Source: Bacteroidaceae bacterium
GTDB taxonomy: Bacteria; Bacteroidota; Bacteroidia; Bacteroidales; Bacteroidaceae
DNA length: 33,600 nucleotides
Reading direction: 5' to 3'
Assembly: GCA_017614895.1 (NCBI GenBank)
Contig: JAGAAZ010000099.1
Span: 1 to 33,600, forward strand
Positions 21,142-29,479 of the stretch are shown one piece after another; position 1 is the first letter of the stretch; the number at the start of each line of letters is the position of its first letter. The position numbers were made by a program, and so were the translations under genes. The notes under the pieces were generated by a model that saw nothing but the letters and a program-made list of their open reading frames with translations, was not told where the DNA came from and ran no database searches.

Positions 21142-23094
21142 ATGAACACACAAATGAGTTTTACCGAGGCGTTGAGTCAAAGCGGACTGGAATCCATCGA
21201 CTACGTCATATTGTTTACCTACCTCATCATGCTCGTTTGCCTCGGCATCTTTCTCAGCTATAACCGAGAGACGAAGAACACCCAGGACTATTTCTTGGCA
21301 GGCAACACATTGACTTGGTGGGCTGTCGGCGCATCACTCATCGCTGCCAACATCTCCGCTGAGCAGTTAATCGGTATGGCTGGTACTGGCTATGCTGACG
21401 GTATTGCAATTGCCGCCTATGAGATTATGGCCGCCGTTACGCTCGTCATTATCGGCAAGTTCTTGATTCCTATCATGATGGAGCAGAGATTCTTCACCAT
21501 GCCCCAATTCCTGCGTAACCGCTACACAAACGGTGTTGGACTTTCCTTCTCCATCCTGTGGCTCTTCCTCTATATTTTCATCAACCTCACCTCAGTAGCG
21601 TGGCTCGGCGCTCTTGCCATCGAACAAATCATGGGTTTTCAGACACTCGCCATCTCAATAGAAGGATTTGAAATTTCTGTTCGATTGATCATCATCTTCG
21701 CTCTTTTCGCCATTGCTGGTCTCTACTCCATCCACGGAGGTATGACATCCGTAGCATGGACAGATGTAATGCAAGTCGTATTCATCATTGGCGGCGGACT
21801 CGCCACTGCTTATTATGCTTTAGGAGCAGTGGCAGGTAGCAATGGCACTATTTCTGAAGGTTGGGATAGACTGGCCACTTTCGCCCTTGATCGCGAATAT
21901 GCTAAAGACACCCATTTCCACCTCATCATTCAGGAAAGTCATAATGCAGCAGCTTTCGACAATGTGCCAGGAATCGCTGCTGTCGTGGGTGGTCTCTGGT
22001 TGACGAACATCTCCTACTGGGGCTTTAACCAATACATTACCCAGAAAGGACTTGCCGCCTATAGTATTCACGAGGCTCAAAAAGGCTTTATGTTTGCCGC
22101 CTTTTTGAAAATTCTCATCCCAATCATCGTCTTGATTCCAGGTCTTTGTGCTTTTTACATCACACAATATGGCGACACAACTTTACAGAACTCCATTCAT
22201 GTGTCAGATGAAGCATATCCTTGGTTCCTCAAAAACTTCATCCCCACAGGCATCAAGGGACTTGGATTTGTGGCACTCGTTGCAGCAGTCGTTTCCTCAT
22301 TGGCATCTATGCTCAACAGTACGGCCACCATTTTCACCATAGATATCTATCGAAAATACATCAACCCCGACGCTTCTGACAAGAAGCTGGTGGCAATAGG
22401 ACGTACCTCTGCCATCATCGCTCTCTTCATTGCGCTCATAGCAGCCACCCCCCTGCTTGGAGAACTTGACCAGGCATTCCAATATATCCAGGAGTATTCG
22501 GGCTTCATCTATCCTGGCATCGTCATCGTATTCGGACTTGGACTTCTCTGGAAACGTGCCTCCAGAACCGCCGCCATTTGGATTACTATTCTCACTATTC
22601 CGCTTGGCATCTTCTTCAAACTGATCTTCCCTGATGTCGCGTTCCTGTTCCGTGAAGGATATGTCTTCATGATTCTCCTGATTTTATTCATCACTATCTC
22701 CTTGAGCAGCCAGAAAACGATGCCAAGCCAGACTATATCGAAACTGGGACGGGACCTGATGAGAAGATGGAGTTTCATTTTGGGTGGCGTTGCTGCTATG
22801 TCCATTGTCGCAGCACTCATTGTCAGCATCGGCCATTTGCTATTACCAGAAGATGCAACACCAGAGAATAATGTCATCGCCTATCTCAATGACATTGGAT
22901 TCCAAGCCTTTTACTTCTTTGGATTCCTGACAGGTGCTTGCGCTATTTTCCTGTTCACCAATGCCAACAGTCCCAAGCAAGACCCAAGGGCACTTGGCAT
23001 CAACCTCGTCCTCTTTTCCACTACACGAGGATATACCTATTGTGCCATTATTGTCTGCGCCATTTCCCTTATCTGTTATGCCCTCCTGTGGTAA
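21142..23094 (+). CDS. Sodium/solute symporter of the SSF (SLC5) family, sugar-type
   Basis: The 650-residue membrane protein has about 14 hydrophobic segments. SSF features are the N-terminal region DYFLAGNTLTWWAVGASLIA then ANISAEQLIGMAGTGYADGI, MPQFLRNRYTNGVGL, the signature-like IHGGMTSVAWTDVMQVVFII, GLWLTNISYWGFNQYITQKG (as in vSGLT-type sugar carriers), and SSLASMLNSTATIFTIDIYR. These place it nearest to sodium-glucose/galactose-type symporters, with an extra C-terminal helical pair. It would import a sugar or sugar acid by sodium symport across the inner membrane. It is monocistronic and converges on the MaoC gene; the substrate is not readable. Confidence 0.88.
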   Translation: MNTQMSFTEALSQSGLESIDYVILFTYLIMLVCLGIFLSYNRETKNTQDYFLAGNTLTWWAVGASLIAANISAEQLIGMAGTGYADGIAIAAYEIMAAVTLVIIGKFLIPIMMEQRFFTMPQFLRNRYTNGVGLSFSILWLFLYIFINLTSVAWLGALAIEQIMGFQTLAISIEGFEISVRLIIIFALFAIAGLYSIHGGMTSVAWTDVMQVVFIIGGGLATAYYALGAVAGSNGTISEGWDRLATFALDREYAKDTHFHLIIQESHNAAAFDNVPGIAAVVGGLWLTNISYWGFNQYITQKGLAAYSIHEAQKGFMFAAFLKILIPIIVLIPGLCAFYITQYGDTTLQNSIHVSDEAYPWFLKNFIPTGIKGLGFVALVAAVVSSLASMLNSTATIFTIDIYRKYINPDASDKKLVAIGRTSAIIALFIALIAATPLLGELDQAFQYIQEYSGFIYPGIVIVFGLGLLWKRASRTAAIWITILTIPLGIFFKLIFPDVAFLFREGYVFMILLILFITISLSSQKTMPSQTISKLGRDLMRRWSFILGGVAAMSIVAALIVSIGHLLLPEDATPENNVIAYLNDIGFQAFYFFGFLTGACAIFLFTNANSPKQDPRALGINLVLFSTTRGYTYCAIIVCAISLICYALLW

Positions 23095-23107
23095 AGGTCA
23101 TATACGA

Positions 23108-23144
23108 CATGGGGTGAAACATCTATTCGATGTTTCACCCCATG
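23108..23144. terminator. Bidirectional stem-loop between convergent genes
   Basis: CATGGGGTGAAACATC at 23108-23123 pairs perfectly with 23129-23144 around a 5-base loop. It lies between the symporter stop (23094) and the MaoC stop (23171), followed by T/A-rich sequence rather than a pure T-run. Confidence 0.65.
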
Positions 23145-23170
23145 CTGTTATTATATATAATGTGTAAATC

Positions 23171-23635
23171 CTATTCGAAATAGTACAAGAAAGTAGCCAA
23201 GCCTTCAAGTGCCTGCTTCTTCTGATTCTCAATTTCCAACTTGAACTTGATTTGCGCCTTGCAGATACCACGAATGTTAGCGATGTCGTGAAGAGAAGCG
23301 GTAAGACGCACGCGCTGACCTGACAGGACGGGCTGTCCGAACTTCATCTGATCCATGCCATAATTCACCAACATCTTCACATTATTCACCTGAATCAGCT
23401 CCTGCCAAAGGTGCGGAAGAAGAGACAGCGTCAGATAACCATGAGCAATTGTTGATTTGTAGGGACTCTCCACCTTCGCGCGCTCAGGATCCACATGAAT
23501 CCACTGATGGTCAAGCGTAGCATCAGCAAAAAGGTTGATGCGCTCCTGCGAAACCTCGAGCCACTCACTCGTACCAATTACTTCGCCAAGATGTGAGGCA
23601 AATTCGTCGTATGAATTGACAATAAGCTTTTCCAT
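23171..23635 (-). CDS. MaoC-like (R)-specific enoyl-CoA hydratase family protein
   Basis: The 154 residues form one hot-dog fold. The hydratase-2 signature is intact: FADATLDHQWIHVDPERA with the catalytic pair Asp42 and His47, then STIAHGYLTLSLLPHLWQEL. The family hydrates trans-2-enoyl-CoA to (R)-3-hydroxyacyl-CoA; stand-alone members of this length are often called MaoC or NodN-like. The -7 box TACCTTTG on the minus strand at 23662-23669 gives it its own promoter. Neighbours (rplS upstream, a symporter convergent) give no pathway clue, so the true acyl-CoA substrate is unknown. Confidence 0.88.
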   Translation of the reverse strand: MEKLIVNSYDEFASHLGEVIGTSEWLEVSQERINLFADATLDHQWIHVDPERAKVESPYKSTIAHGYLTLSLLPHLWQELIQVNNVKMLVNYGMDQMKFGQPVLSGQRVRLTASLHDIANIRGICKAQIKFKLEIENQKKQALEGLATFLYYFE

Positions 23636-23701
23636 ATACTTACACTTTTACTTTCAGGGTGCAAAGGTAGGGAAAAAAGTGTGAACAAAAAAAGAAAAGA
23701 C

Positions 23702-23733
23702 AAAAAAAGAGAGAATTGCCGTGCAATTCTCTC
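23702..23733 (-). terminator. Rho-independent terminator of rplS
   Basis: GAGAGAATTGC at 23709-23719 and GCAATTCTCTC at 23723-23733 form a perfect 11-bp stem with a 3-base loop. On the minus strand it is followed by a run of seven Ts (As at 23702-23708). Confidence 0.88.
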
Positions 23734-23748
23734 CTTTGCTTCATCCAA

Positions 23749-24126
23749 TTAAGCCTCAGCTTTCTTACCTGTAAGCTTTTCTTTGATGCGAGCCTTCTTA
23801 CCTGTGAGCTTGCGCAGATAGTAAAGCTTAGCGCGACGTACCTTACCTACCTTGTTCACTTCGATAGAATCGATGTTAGGTGAGTTGAGTGGGAAAATAC
23901 GCTCCACACCTACGGTACCAGACATCTTGCGAACAGTAAAGCGCTTCTTGTCCTGATGACCTGCAATCTTGATGACTACACCACGATACAGCTGAATACG
24001 CTCTTTCGTACCCTCGATAATCTTGTAAGCTACTGTTACAGTGTCACCTGCCTTGAAATCAGGGAACTGCTTTGGCTCGGAAGTCTGCATTGCTTCCTCA
24101 GCCACTTTAATTAAATCTACTGCCAT
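23749..24126 (-). CDS. rplS: 50S ribosomal protein L19
   Basis: The 125 residues match L19 throughout: [75 protein letters not shown] and a basic C-terminal tail with [19 protein letters not shown]19 sits at the 30S-50S interface. It is monocistronic here, with its own promoter and terminator, and is preceded by a leader of about 118 nt that may be structured. Confidence 0.97.
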   Translation of the reverse strand: MAVDLIKVAEEAMQTSEPKQFPDFKAGDTVTVAYKIIEGTKERIQLYRGVVIKIAGHQDKKRFTVRKMSGTVGVERIFPLNSPNIDSIEVNKVGKVRRAKLYYLRKLTGKKARIKEKLTGKKAEA

Positions 24127-24258
24127 TTTGGTTGTTTGTTGATAATTAAAGAGTTACAGCGAAGCATTCTCCTTTTCAGAACATCAAGACCCTTTGTCTC
24201 AAGTCCTTGGGCTCTCTCCCTATCAGACAGCGGCTTCGCCAAAGCGGGTGCAAAGTTA
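24127..24258 (-). promoter_or_regulatory. rplS promoter and long, possibly structured 5' leader
   Basis: The -7 box TAACTTTG lies at 24251-24258 on the minus strand, about 125 bp before the rplS ATG. The two ends of the leader carry complementary heptamers (GCTTCGC at 24233-24239 and GCGAAGC at 24159-24165 on the plus strand) that could close a long stem enclosing further short pairings. L19 leaders that bind the protein and repress translation are known in some Flavobacteria; whether this is one is inference. Confidence 0.5.
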
Positions 24259-24266
24259 CGAAAAAG

Positions 24267-24297
24267 TTTAGAGTTTAGAGTTTAGAGTTTGGAGTTT
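24267..24297. repeat. TTTAGAG heptamer repeats upstream of rplS
   Basis: About four tandem heptamers of the type GTTTAGA lie here, the last with G for A. An inverted group lies at about 26567-26596, on the other side of the GH97 gene. Confidence 0.7.
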
Positions 24298-24304
24298 TTT
24301 AAAG

Positions 24305-24350
24305 AAAAAGGGCAAAAAAGTCGATTTGAGGTCGCTTTTTTGCCCTTTTT
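24305..24350. terminator. Symmetrical stem-loop serving as GH97 terminator (either strand)
   Basis: AAAAAGGGCAAAAAAG at 24305-24320 pairs with 24335-24350, a perfect 16-bp stem with a 14-base loop, ending in T-runs on both strands. It lies 34 bp beyond the GH97 stop codon (24385). Confidence 0.75.
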
Positions 24351-24384
24351 ATCTTATGGCTTAATGGTTTTCAGAACAGAAAGC

Positions 24385-26322
24385 CTATTTGTTCACAATG
24401 ACCAGACCGCCATTCGTTGGGATGGTGACAACCATTTGCTTCTTGGCTTTAACGGTAGTGACGCCACCATTCAGTTGAGCATCATCGCTATACACCAAGA
24501 GTTCAGCACCTTTTCCATACATGGAGAGGTCGATGGTTGCCTTCAGTGGTTCTTTGTCAGCATTGATACCAGCAATAAACCAATGATCACCTGCACGGCG
24601 AGCGATGATAGCATACTTGCCTGGATAACCATCCATGAACTTCACTTCATCCCATGTGGTTGGCACATCCTTCATGAAATCAATCGCCCATGCTGGAGCG
24701 TCAGTGAGATTGTTGGGTGCAAGAGCAAAGTGCTGCACAGCGCTCTGGAAGAGGACAGCTGTTGAAAGGGCATACACATCAGAAGTGACACGATGGGTAC
24801 CACGCTTATTGTCTGCATTATAGAACTTATTGAGCGTTGAACCGCCAAAGTCCATTGAGCCGACTGTATTACGAATGAACGTGTGAAGTGCTGCATTGTG
24901 TGCCTCGGCATCGCAAGCGCCCTGTCCGAAGTGAAGATTCTCAGATGCGAGAACTGCCTCGCTGGCAGCATAGTTAGGATACATACGTTCCCATCCACGA
25001 GGAAGAGTACAACCATGGAATATCACGAGAATGCCGAAATCGTTGGCATCGGAAAGGATGTCTTCGTAGAGCTGCATCATGTTCTGCTTGTCACCACCAA
25101 AGAAATCCACCTTGATACCACGAATGCCCACACTCTTCATCCAAGCCATTTCAGCACGACGTTCACGACTCTTGTCCATCTTACCCAGAGGTGACTGAGG
25201 TGCATCGTTCCAAGTACCATTAGAGTTGTACCACAAGAAGAGTCCCACACCCTTGGTCTTGCCATATGCAGCCAGTTCTGCAATCTTGTCATAACCAATC
25301 TGCTTGTCCCAAAGAGCATCGATGAGCACGGTCTGATAGCCCATCGCAGCAGAGAAATCGATATAACGCTTCTGCTCATCGTAGTTACAGCTGGCATCCA
25401 TACCGATAATCCAGCTCCAAGAGCCCTTACCATAGATATATTCCTGTGACGCCTTATATTTGGGAGCCACCAAGTCGAAAGGCACAGTGGTCTCTACGAT
25501 CGGAGCCAAGGTAGTACCTAACGTGATGGTACGCCAAGGAGTTTCACATGGAAGAGCCACAGATGCAGAAGTGGAACCCCAACCGTTGCACTCACCTGGT
25601 TGTGGGAAGCCTATCTTATAGAGTCCACCGTTCACATTAAGCAATCGGCTGGCCACATAGCTGCCGTCCACACCCGTCTCGCTGATGAGCACCCAGCCTT
25701 TGTCACCCAAATGGAAAAGACAAGGGAAAGAATATCCTTCGCCCCAACCATTCTTACCCATCTGGTCATCATCGGTATAGGACGTTTCATAACTGGGTGA
25801 TGTACGTGCAAAGCCACCCATAGGGCGTGACTGCGGACACATGAAAGTGATCGTTCCTTCAGGCAACTTGAAGCCACTCGCCTCTTCATTCACTATACAT
25901 ACCTTCGTATCGCGCTGTGGCAATATACGATAGCGATAAGCCACATCACGATTGCTCACACGGAAGATGACATCCATCACCTTCTTTCCCTTCTGTTCAA
26001 AGCTGCACACAGCCTCGGTAGCTTCATAATCAACGTGACTCTGTTTGATATTGCGCAGGTCATAAGATTCTTTCACCGTCTTCACCTCGCAACCTGCCAA
26101 GGTCAGATCAGTAGTATAATTGCCCATGTTGGTATTCAAGCCCAGAGGTGAACTACCGATGAACTCTGTGGCACCCAGATTGACACGATAGGTGGCAATC
26201 CCATTCTGATCCTCCACCACGACAGTCAGTTTTCCATCAGGACTCGTAAAAGACTTCTCTGTCGCCCAAGCAGACGACCATACGCTTGCCAACGCAAGCA
26301 CTCCTAAAATGATTTTCTTCAT
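24385..26322 (-). CDS. Glycoside hydrolase family 97, retaining (alpha-galactosidase-like) subgroup
   Basis: The 645-residue protein starts at MKKIILGVLALASVWSSAWA (signal peptide); a longer frame reaches 26400 but includes the promoter. GH97 order is visible: an N-terminal beta-sandwich (about 20-270), the (beta/alpha)8 barrel (about 290-560) and a C-terminal beta domain. GIRGIKVDFFGGD carries Asp406 and YAASEAVLASENLHF carries Glu461; the 55-residue distance equals that between the nucleophile Asp415 and acid/base Glu470 of the retaining Bacteroides enzyme BtGH97b. That points to the retaining type rather than inverting SusB. The product is probably periplasmic. The gene diverges from uxuA; a -7 box TACCTTTG is at 26366-26373 on the minus strand. 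Confidence 0.92.
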   Translation of the reverse strand: MKKIILGVLALASVWSSAWATEKSFTSPDGKLTVVVEDQNGIATYRVNLGATEFIGSSPLGLNTNMGNYTTDLTLAGCEVKTVKESYDLRNIKQSHVDYEATEAVCSFEQKGKKVMDVIFRVSNRDVAYRYRILPQRDTKVCIVNEEASGFKLPEGTITFMCPQSRPMGGFARTSPSYETSYTDDDQMGKNGWGEGYSFPCLFHLGDKGWVLISETGVDGSYVASRLLNVNGGLYKIGFPQPGECNGWGSTSASVALPCETPWRTITLGTTLAPIVETTVPFDLVAPKYKASQEYIYGKGSWSWIIGMDASCNYDEQKRYIDFSAAMGYQTVLIDALWDKQIGYDKIAELAAYGKTKGVGLFLWYNSNGTWNDAPQSPLGKMDKSRERRAEMAWMKSVGIRGIKVDFFGGDKQNMMQLYEDILSDANDFGILVIFHGCTLPRGWERMYPNYAASEAVLASENLHFGQGACDAEAHNAALHTFIRNTVGSMDFGGSTLNKFYNADNKRGTHRVTSDVYALSTAVLFQSAVQHFALAPNNLTDAPAWAIDFMKDVPTTWDEVKFMDGYPGKYAIIARRAGDHWFIAGINADKEPLKATIDLSMYGKGAELLVYSDDAQLNGGVTTVKAKKQMVVTIPTNGGLVIVNK

Positions 26323-26365
26323 GTTGATTTGGTATATAATTAGTTTTGTTCCTTGTTCGAGGGTA

Positions 26366-26373
26366 CAAAGGTA
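26366..26373 (-). promoter_or_regulatory. -7 promoter box of the GH97 gene
   Basis: The minus strand reads TACCTTTG, 43 bp before the chosen ATG. This argues against the longer frame that starts at 26400, which would begin upstream of the promoter. Confidence 0.6.
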
Positions 26374-26524
26374 AGCATTATTGACGAAATAAAATGGCAT
26401 GATTGTTACACATTCTTTCGTATATGTTACAACAACGCCCTAAAATACGCCACAAAACACAAAAATTGATACATCCTCAAACAAAAAAGAAACGGAGGAA
26501 CAAACAAGAATGCCTTTTTTTGCC

Positions 26525-26532
26525 TAACTTTG
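26525..26532 (+). promoter_or_regulatory. -7 promoter box of the uxuA operon
   Basis: TAACTTTG at 26525-26532 matches the phylum -7 box; I see no good -33 match. The leader before the ATG at 26603 is about 65 nt and includes the inverted TTTAGAG-type heptamers. Confidence 0.5.
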
Positions 26533-26566
26533 CACCAACAACCAGCCTACGCGCTGGGCGACTTTC

Positions 26567-26596
26567 TCTAAACTCTAAACATCAAACTCTAAACTA
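26567..26596. repeat. CTCTAAA heptamer repeats upstream of uxuA
   Basis: Copies of CTCTAAA occur around 26570-26596 with one interruption (CATCAAA). This is the inverted counterpart of 24267-24297 and ends about 7 bp before the uxuA start. Confidence 0.7.
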
Positions 26597-26602
26597 AAAA
26601 AT

Positions 26603-27856
26603 ATGGAAAGAACATGGCGTTGGTTTGGCAAGAAGGATAAAATCACCCTTGCCCAACTGAAACAGATTGGTGTGGAGGGCATCGTAACAGCCCTGCACGA
26701 CGTGCCTCTTGGCGAGGTGTGGACACGTGAGAAAATCCACGATTTGAAGACGTACATCGAGAGTTACGGAATGCGTTGGAGTGTGGTGGAGAGCCTGCCT
26801 GTAGTGGAGACCATCAAATATGGCGGCCCTGATCGTGACCACCAGATTGAGGTCTATAAGGAGAGCCTGAGAAACCTCTCTGCCGAGGGCATCCATTGCA
26901 TCTGCTACAACTTCATGCCTGTGCTCGACTGGGCAAGAACCGACCTTCTGCACGAGAACCCCAACGGATCCACCAACCTTTACTTCAACTATGCGGAGTT
27001 CGCTTATTTTGACATATACATCCTGAAACGTGCTGGTGCTCGTGAAGAATGGGCGAAGTTTGAGTTCCCAGCTGGTGTGGGTGCTGGTCGCAATGTGTTG
27101 GCTGAGTGTGATGAACTCGCCAAGACTATGACCCCAGAGAAAGACCACAAACTCGTGGATAATATCATCATCAAGACACAGGGCTTTGTATCTGGCAACT
27201 TCAGCGAGAACGACGAGGCTCCTATCCAGAAGTTCCGTGACTTCCTCGACCTCTACAAGGGCATCGACAAGGCACAGCTTCGTGCTAACATGAAGTACTT
27301 CCTGGAGGCCATCATGCCTACTTGCGAAGAATATGGCATGAATATGTGCGTTCATCCAGACGATCCCCCTATTGAGGTGCTCGGTTTGCCACGCATCGTA
27401 CGTACAGAAGAGGATATCGAGTGGTTCCTCAATGCTGTGCCCAACAAGCACAACGGTCTCACCTTCTGTGCTGGTTCCCTCTCAGCAGGTGCTTATAACA
27501 ACGTGGTGGAAATGGCGAAGAAGTTTGCTTCACGCACCCACTTCGTACACCTCCGCTCATGTCACATCTTCCCTAATGGCGACTTCACAGAAGCTTCTCA
27601 TCTTGGCGGTCGTGCAGACCTCATTGAGCTTTGCCGAATCTTCGAGAAGGAGAATCCACAACTGCCTATGCGTGTCGATCACGGCATGACCTTCACAGAT
27701 GAGCCAGGTGGCATCATGGACGAGAGCAATCATGGTCACAATTCTGGCTACACGCTCCTCGGACGTATGTTCGCAATGGGACAGGTGCAGGGCATCCTCG
27801 CCACTGTCGATAGAGAGTTAGGCATTGAGTACAAACAACCAGGATTCTTTGATTAG
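26603..27856 (+). CDS. uxuA: D-mannonate dehydratase
   Basis: The protein has 417 residues; the family ranges around 350 to 400. UxuA dehydrates D-mannonate to 2-keto-3-deoxygluconate in glucuronate catabolism. Visible are RWFGKKDKITLAQLKQIGVE, GIVTALHDVPLGEVW, IHCICYNFMPVLDWARTDL, MNMCVHPDDPPIEVLGLPRI, FCAGSLSAGAYNN, HFVHLRSCHIFPNGDFTEAS and MRVDHGMTF. The Cys, His and Asp of the CVHPDDPP, HLR and RVDHG motifs would hold the metal. The neighbouring gene encodes the reductase that makes its substrate, confirming the pathway. The kdgK and kdgA genes for later steps are not in the window. Confidence 0.95.
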   Translation: MERTWRWFGKKDKITLAQLKQIGVEGIVTALHDVPLGEVWTREKIHDLKTYIESYGMRWSVVESLPVVETIKYGGPDRDHQIEVYKESLRNLSAEGIHCICYNFMPVLDWARTDLLHENPNGSTNLYFNYAEFAYFDIYILKRAGAREEWAKFEFPAGVGAGRNVLAECDELAKTMTPEKDHKLVDNIIIKTQGFVSGNFSENDEAPIQKFRDFLDLYKGIDKAQLRANMKYFLEAIMPTCEEYGMNMCVHPDDPPIEVLGLPRIVRTEEDIEWFLNAVPNKHNGLTFCAGSLSAGAYNNVVEMAKKFASRTHFVHLRSCHIFPNGDFTEASHLGGRADLIELCRIFEKENPQLPMRVDHGMTFTDEPGGIMDESNHGHNSGYTLLGRMFAMGQVQGILATVDRELGIEYKQPGFFD

Positions 27857-27890
27857 AATTGAAAAACTTAAAAATTGAAGAATTGAAGTT

Positions 27891-29477
27891 ATGAAACTGA
27901 ATGATATATTTAGCGGTCAATATAACGCCGCAGAGTGGGAGCAGAAAGGTTATGAGCTTCCCCAATTTGACATCAAGGCTGTACGCGAAAAGACGGCAAA
28001 GGAGCCCACATGGGTACACTTCGGTGGAGGTAACATCTTCCGTGCCTTCCCTGCAGCCATCCTCAACGATGCACTCAATACAGGCAAATATGACCGAGGT
28101 GTGATTGTAGCAGAGACTTTCGACTTCGAGGTGATTGACAAGGCGTATGCACCTTACAACAACCTCTCGCTCTGCGTCAACCTCTGCTCTGATGGTTCCA
28201 TCGAGAAGAAAGTGATTGCTTCTGTGACTGAGGCACTCAAAGCTGACTACCAGTTTGCTGACTGGCAGCGACTCGTAGAGATTTTCAAGAACCCATCCTT
28301 GCAGATGATTTCCTTCACAATCACAGAGAAGGGTTACACTTATAACGACGCTGATCTCGCACGCGGACTCACTCCTGTTTTCGCAATGGGCAAGGTGTGT
28401 GCCTTACTGTTGGAACGCTTCAACGCAGGTCAGTTGCCACTCACCATCCAGAGCATGGACAACTGCTCACACAACGGCGACAAGGTGAAGGCTGGTGTCT
28501 TCGCATACGCTGAGAAGTGGGTGGCTGACGGTCTTGTTCCTGCTGCCTTCCTCGACTATCTGAAAAACGAAACAAAGATTACCTTCCCTTGGTCGATGAT
28601 TGACAAAATCACCCCTCGTCCTCATGAGAAGGTGAAGGAAATGCTGGCTGCTGACGGTTTTGAAGATAACAACTACATCGAAACGGAGAAGCACACGTTC
28701 ACAGCTCCATTCGTGAACGCAGAAGAGGTACAATACCTCGTCATCGAAGACAACTACACGAATGGTCGTCCCCCACTCGATCTTGGTGGTGCACTCTATA
28801 CGACCCGTGAAACTGTGGATAAGGTGGAGACCATGAAGGTGACGACCTGTCTCAATCCGCTCCATACGGCGATGTCCATTTATGGCTGTATGTTAGGCTA
28901 CACGCTCATCTCTGCTGAAATGGCTGACGATGACCTCCGCAGCTTCATTCAGAAGATAGGCTACATGGAGGCGATGCCCGTAGTGACTGATCCAGGCGTG
29001 CTCAATCCTTACGAGTTCATTGGTGCAGTCATCAATCGTCGTCTGCCCAATCCGTTCATGCCAGACGCTCCTCAGCGTATCGCGATGGACACCTCACAGA
29101 AACTGCCTATCCGCTTTGGCGAGACCATCAAGAAGTATCTGGCTCGTGGACTTGACAAGAGCAACCTCGTACTTATCCCTCTTACCCTCGCTGGTTATGC
29201 GCGTTACCTCAAGGGCATCAAGGACGACGGTACTCCATTTGAGCCATCACCAGACCCCATGCTGGCAGAGATGCAAGCCATCGTTGCTCCCCTCGAGGTG
29301 GGCAAAGCAGAGCAGGATTACAGCTGTCTGAAAGCGCTCTACAGCCGTGCAGATGTCTTTGGCGTCAACCTCTACGAGGCTGGTCTTGGCGAACAGATTG
29401 AGGGAATGGTCAAGGAACTCTACGCAGGCAACGGAGCTGTGCGCAAGACTTTGCACAAATACGTAGCAGCAAGATAA
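27891..29477 (+). CDS. uxuB: Mannitol dehydrogenase family oxidoreductase, probable D-fructuronate reductase
   Basis: The 528-residue protein is an NAD(P)-dependent long-chain polyol dehydrogenase. The N-terminal cofactor domain has VHFGGGNIFRAFPAAILND and VIVAETFDF; the catalytic domain has SMDNCSHNGDKVK and KVTTCLNPLHTAMSIYG. Lys316, Asn322 and His325 in the latter are the likely catalytic Lys-Asn-His set, with one residue more between Lys and Asn than in the classic mannitol dehydrogenase motif. Directly after uxuA (34-bp gap made of A/T-rich TTGAA words), it most likely reduces D-fructuronate to D-mannonate. A tagaturonate or mannitol substrate cannot be excluded. It ends 2 bp before the convergent recO stop. 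Confidence 0.88.
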   Translation: MKLNDIFSGQYNAAEWEQKGYELPQFDIKAVREKTAKEPTWVHFGGGNIFRAFPAAILNDALNTGKYDRGVIVAETFDFEVIDKAYAPYNNLSLCVNLCSDGSIEKKVIASVTEALKADYQFADWQRLVEIFKNPSLQMISFTITEKGYTYNDADLARGLTPVFAMGKVCALLLERFNAGQLPLTIQSMDNCSHNGDKVKAGVFAYAEKWVADGLVPAAFLDYLKNETKITFPWSMIDKITPRPHEKVKEMLAADGFEDNNYIETEKHTFTAPFVNAEEVQYLVIEDNYTNGRPPLDLGGALYTTRETVDKVETMKVTTCLNPLHTAMSIYGCMLGYTLISAEMADDDLRSFIQKIGYMEAMPVVTDPGVLNPYEFIGAVINRRLPNPFMPDAPQRIAMDTSQKLPIRFGETIKKYLARGLDKSNLVLIPLTLAGYARYLKGIKDDGTPFEPSPDPMLAEMQAIVAPLEVGKAEQDYSCLKALYSRADVFGVNLYEAGLGEQIEGMVKELYAGNGAVRKTLHKYVAAR

Positions 29478-29479
29478 GC

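Noticed and set aside
20911..21180. Minus-strand 89-codon frame over tRNA-Phe
   Set aside because: It contains the well-known false peptide from reading a tRNA backward (PPGFEPGTHGF).
24267..24297. Telomere-like TTTAGAG tract as a replication or chromosome-end signal
   Set aside because: Only about four imperfect copies in an ordinary gap; it is treated as a common intergenic repeat.
24289..24765. Plus-strand 158-codon frame
   Set aside because: It is a shadow of the GH97 gene and starts inside the terminator hairpin.
26323..26400. N-terminal extension of GH97
   Set aside because: It would place residues upstream of the promoter and ahead of a perfect signal peptide.
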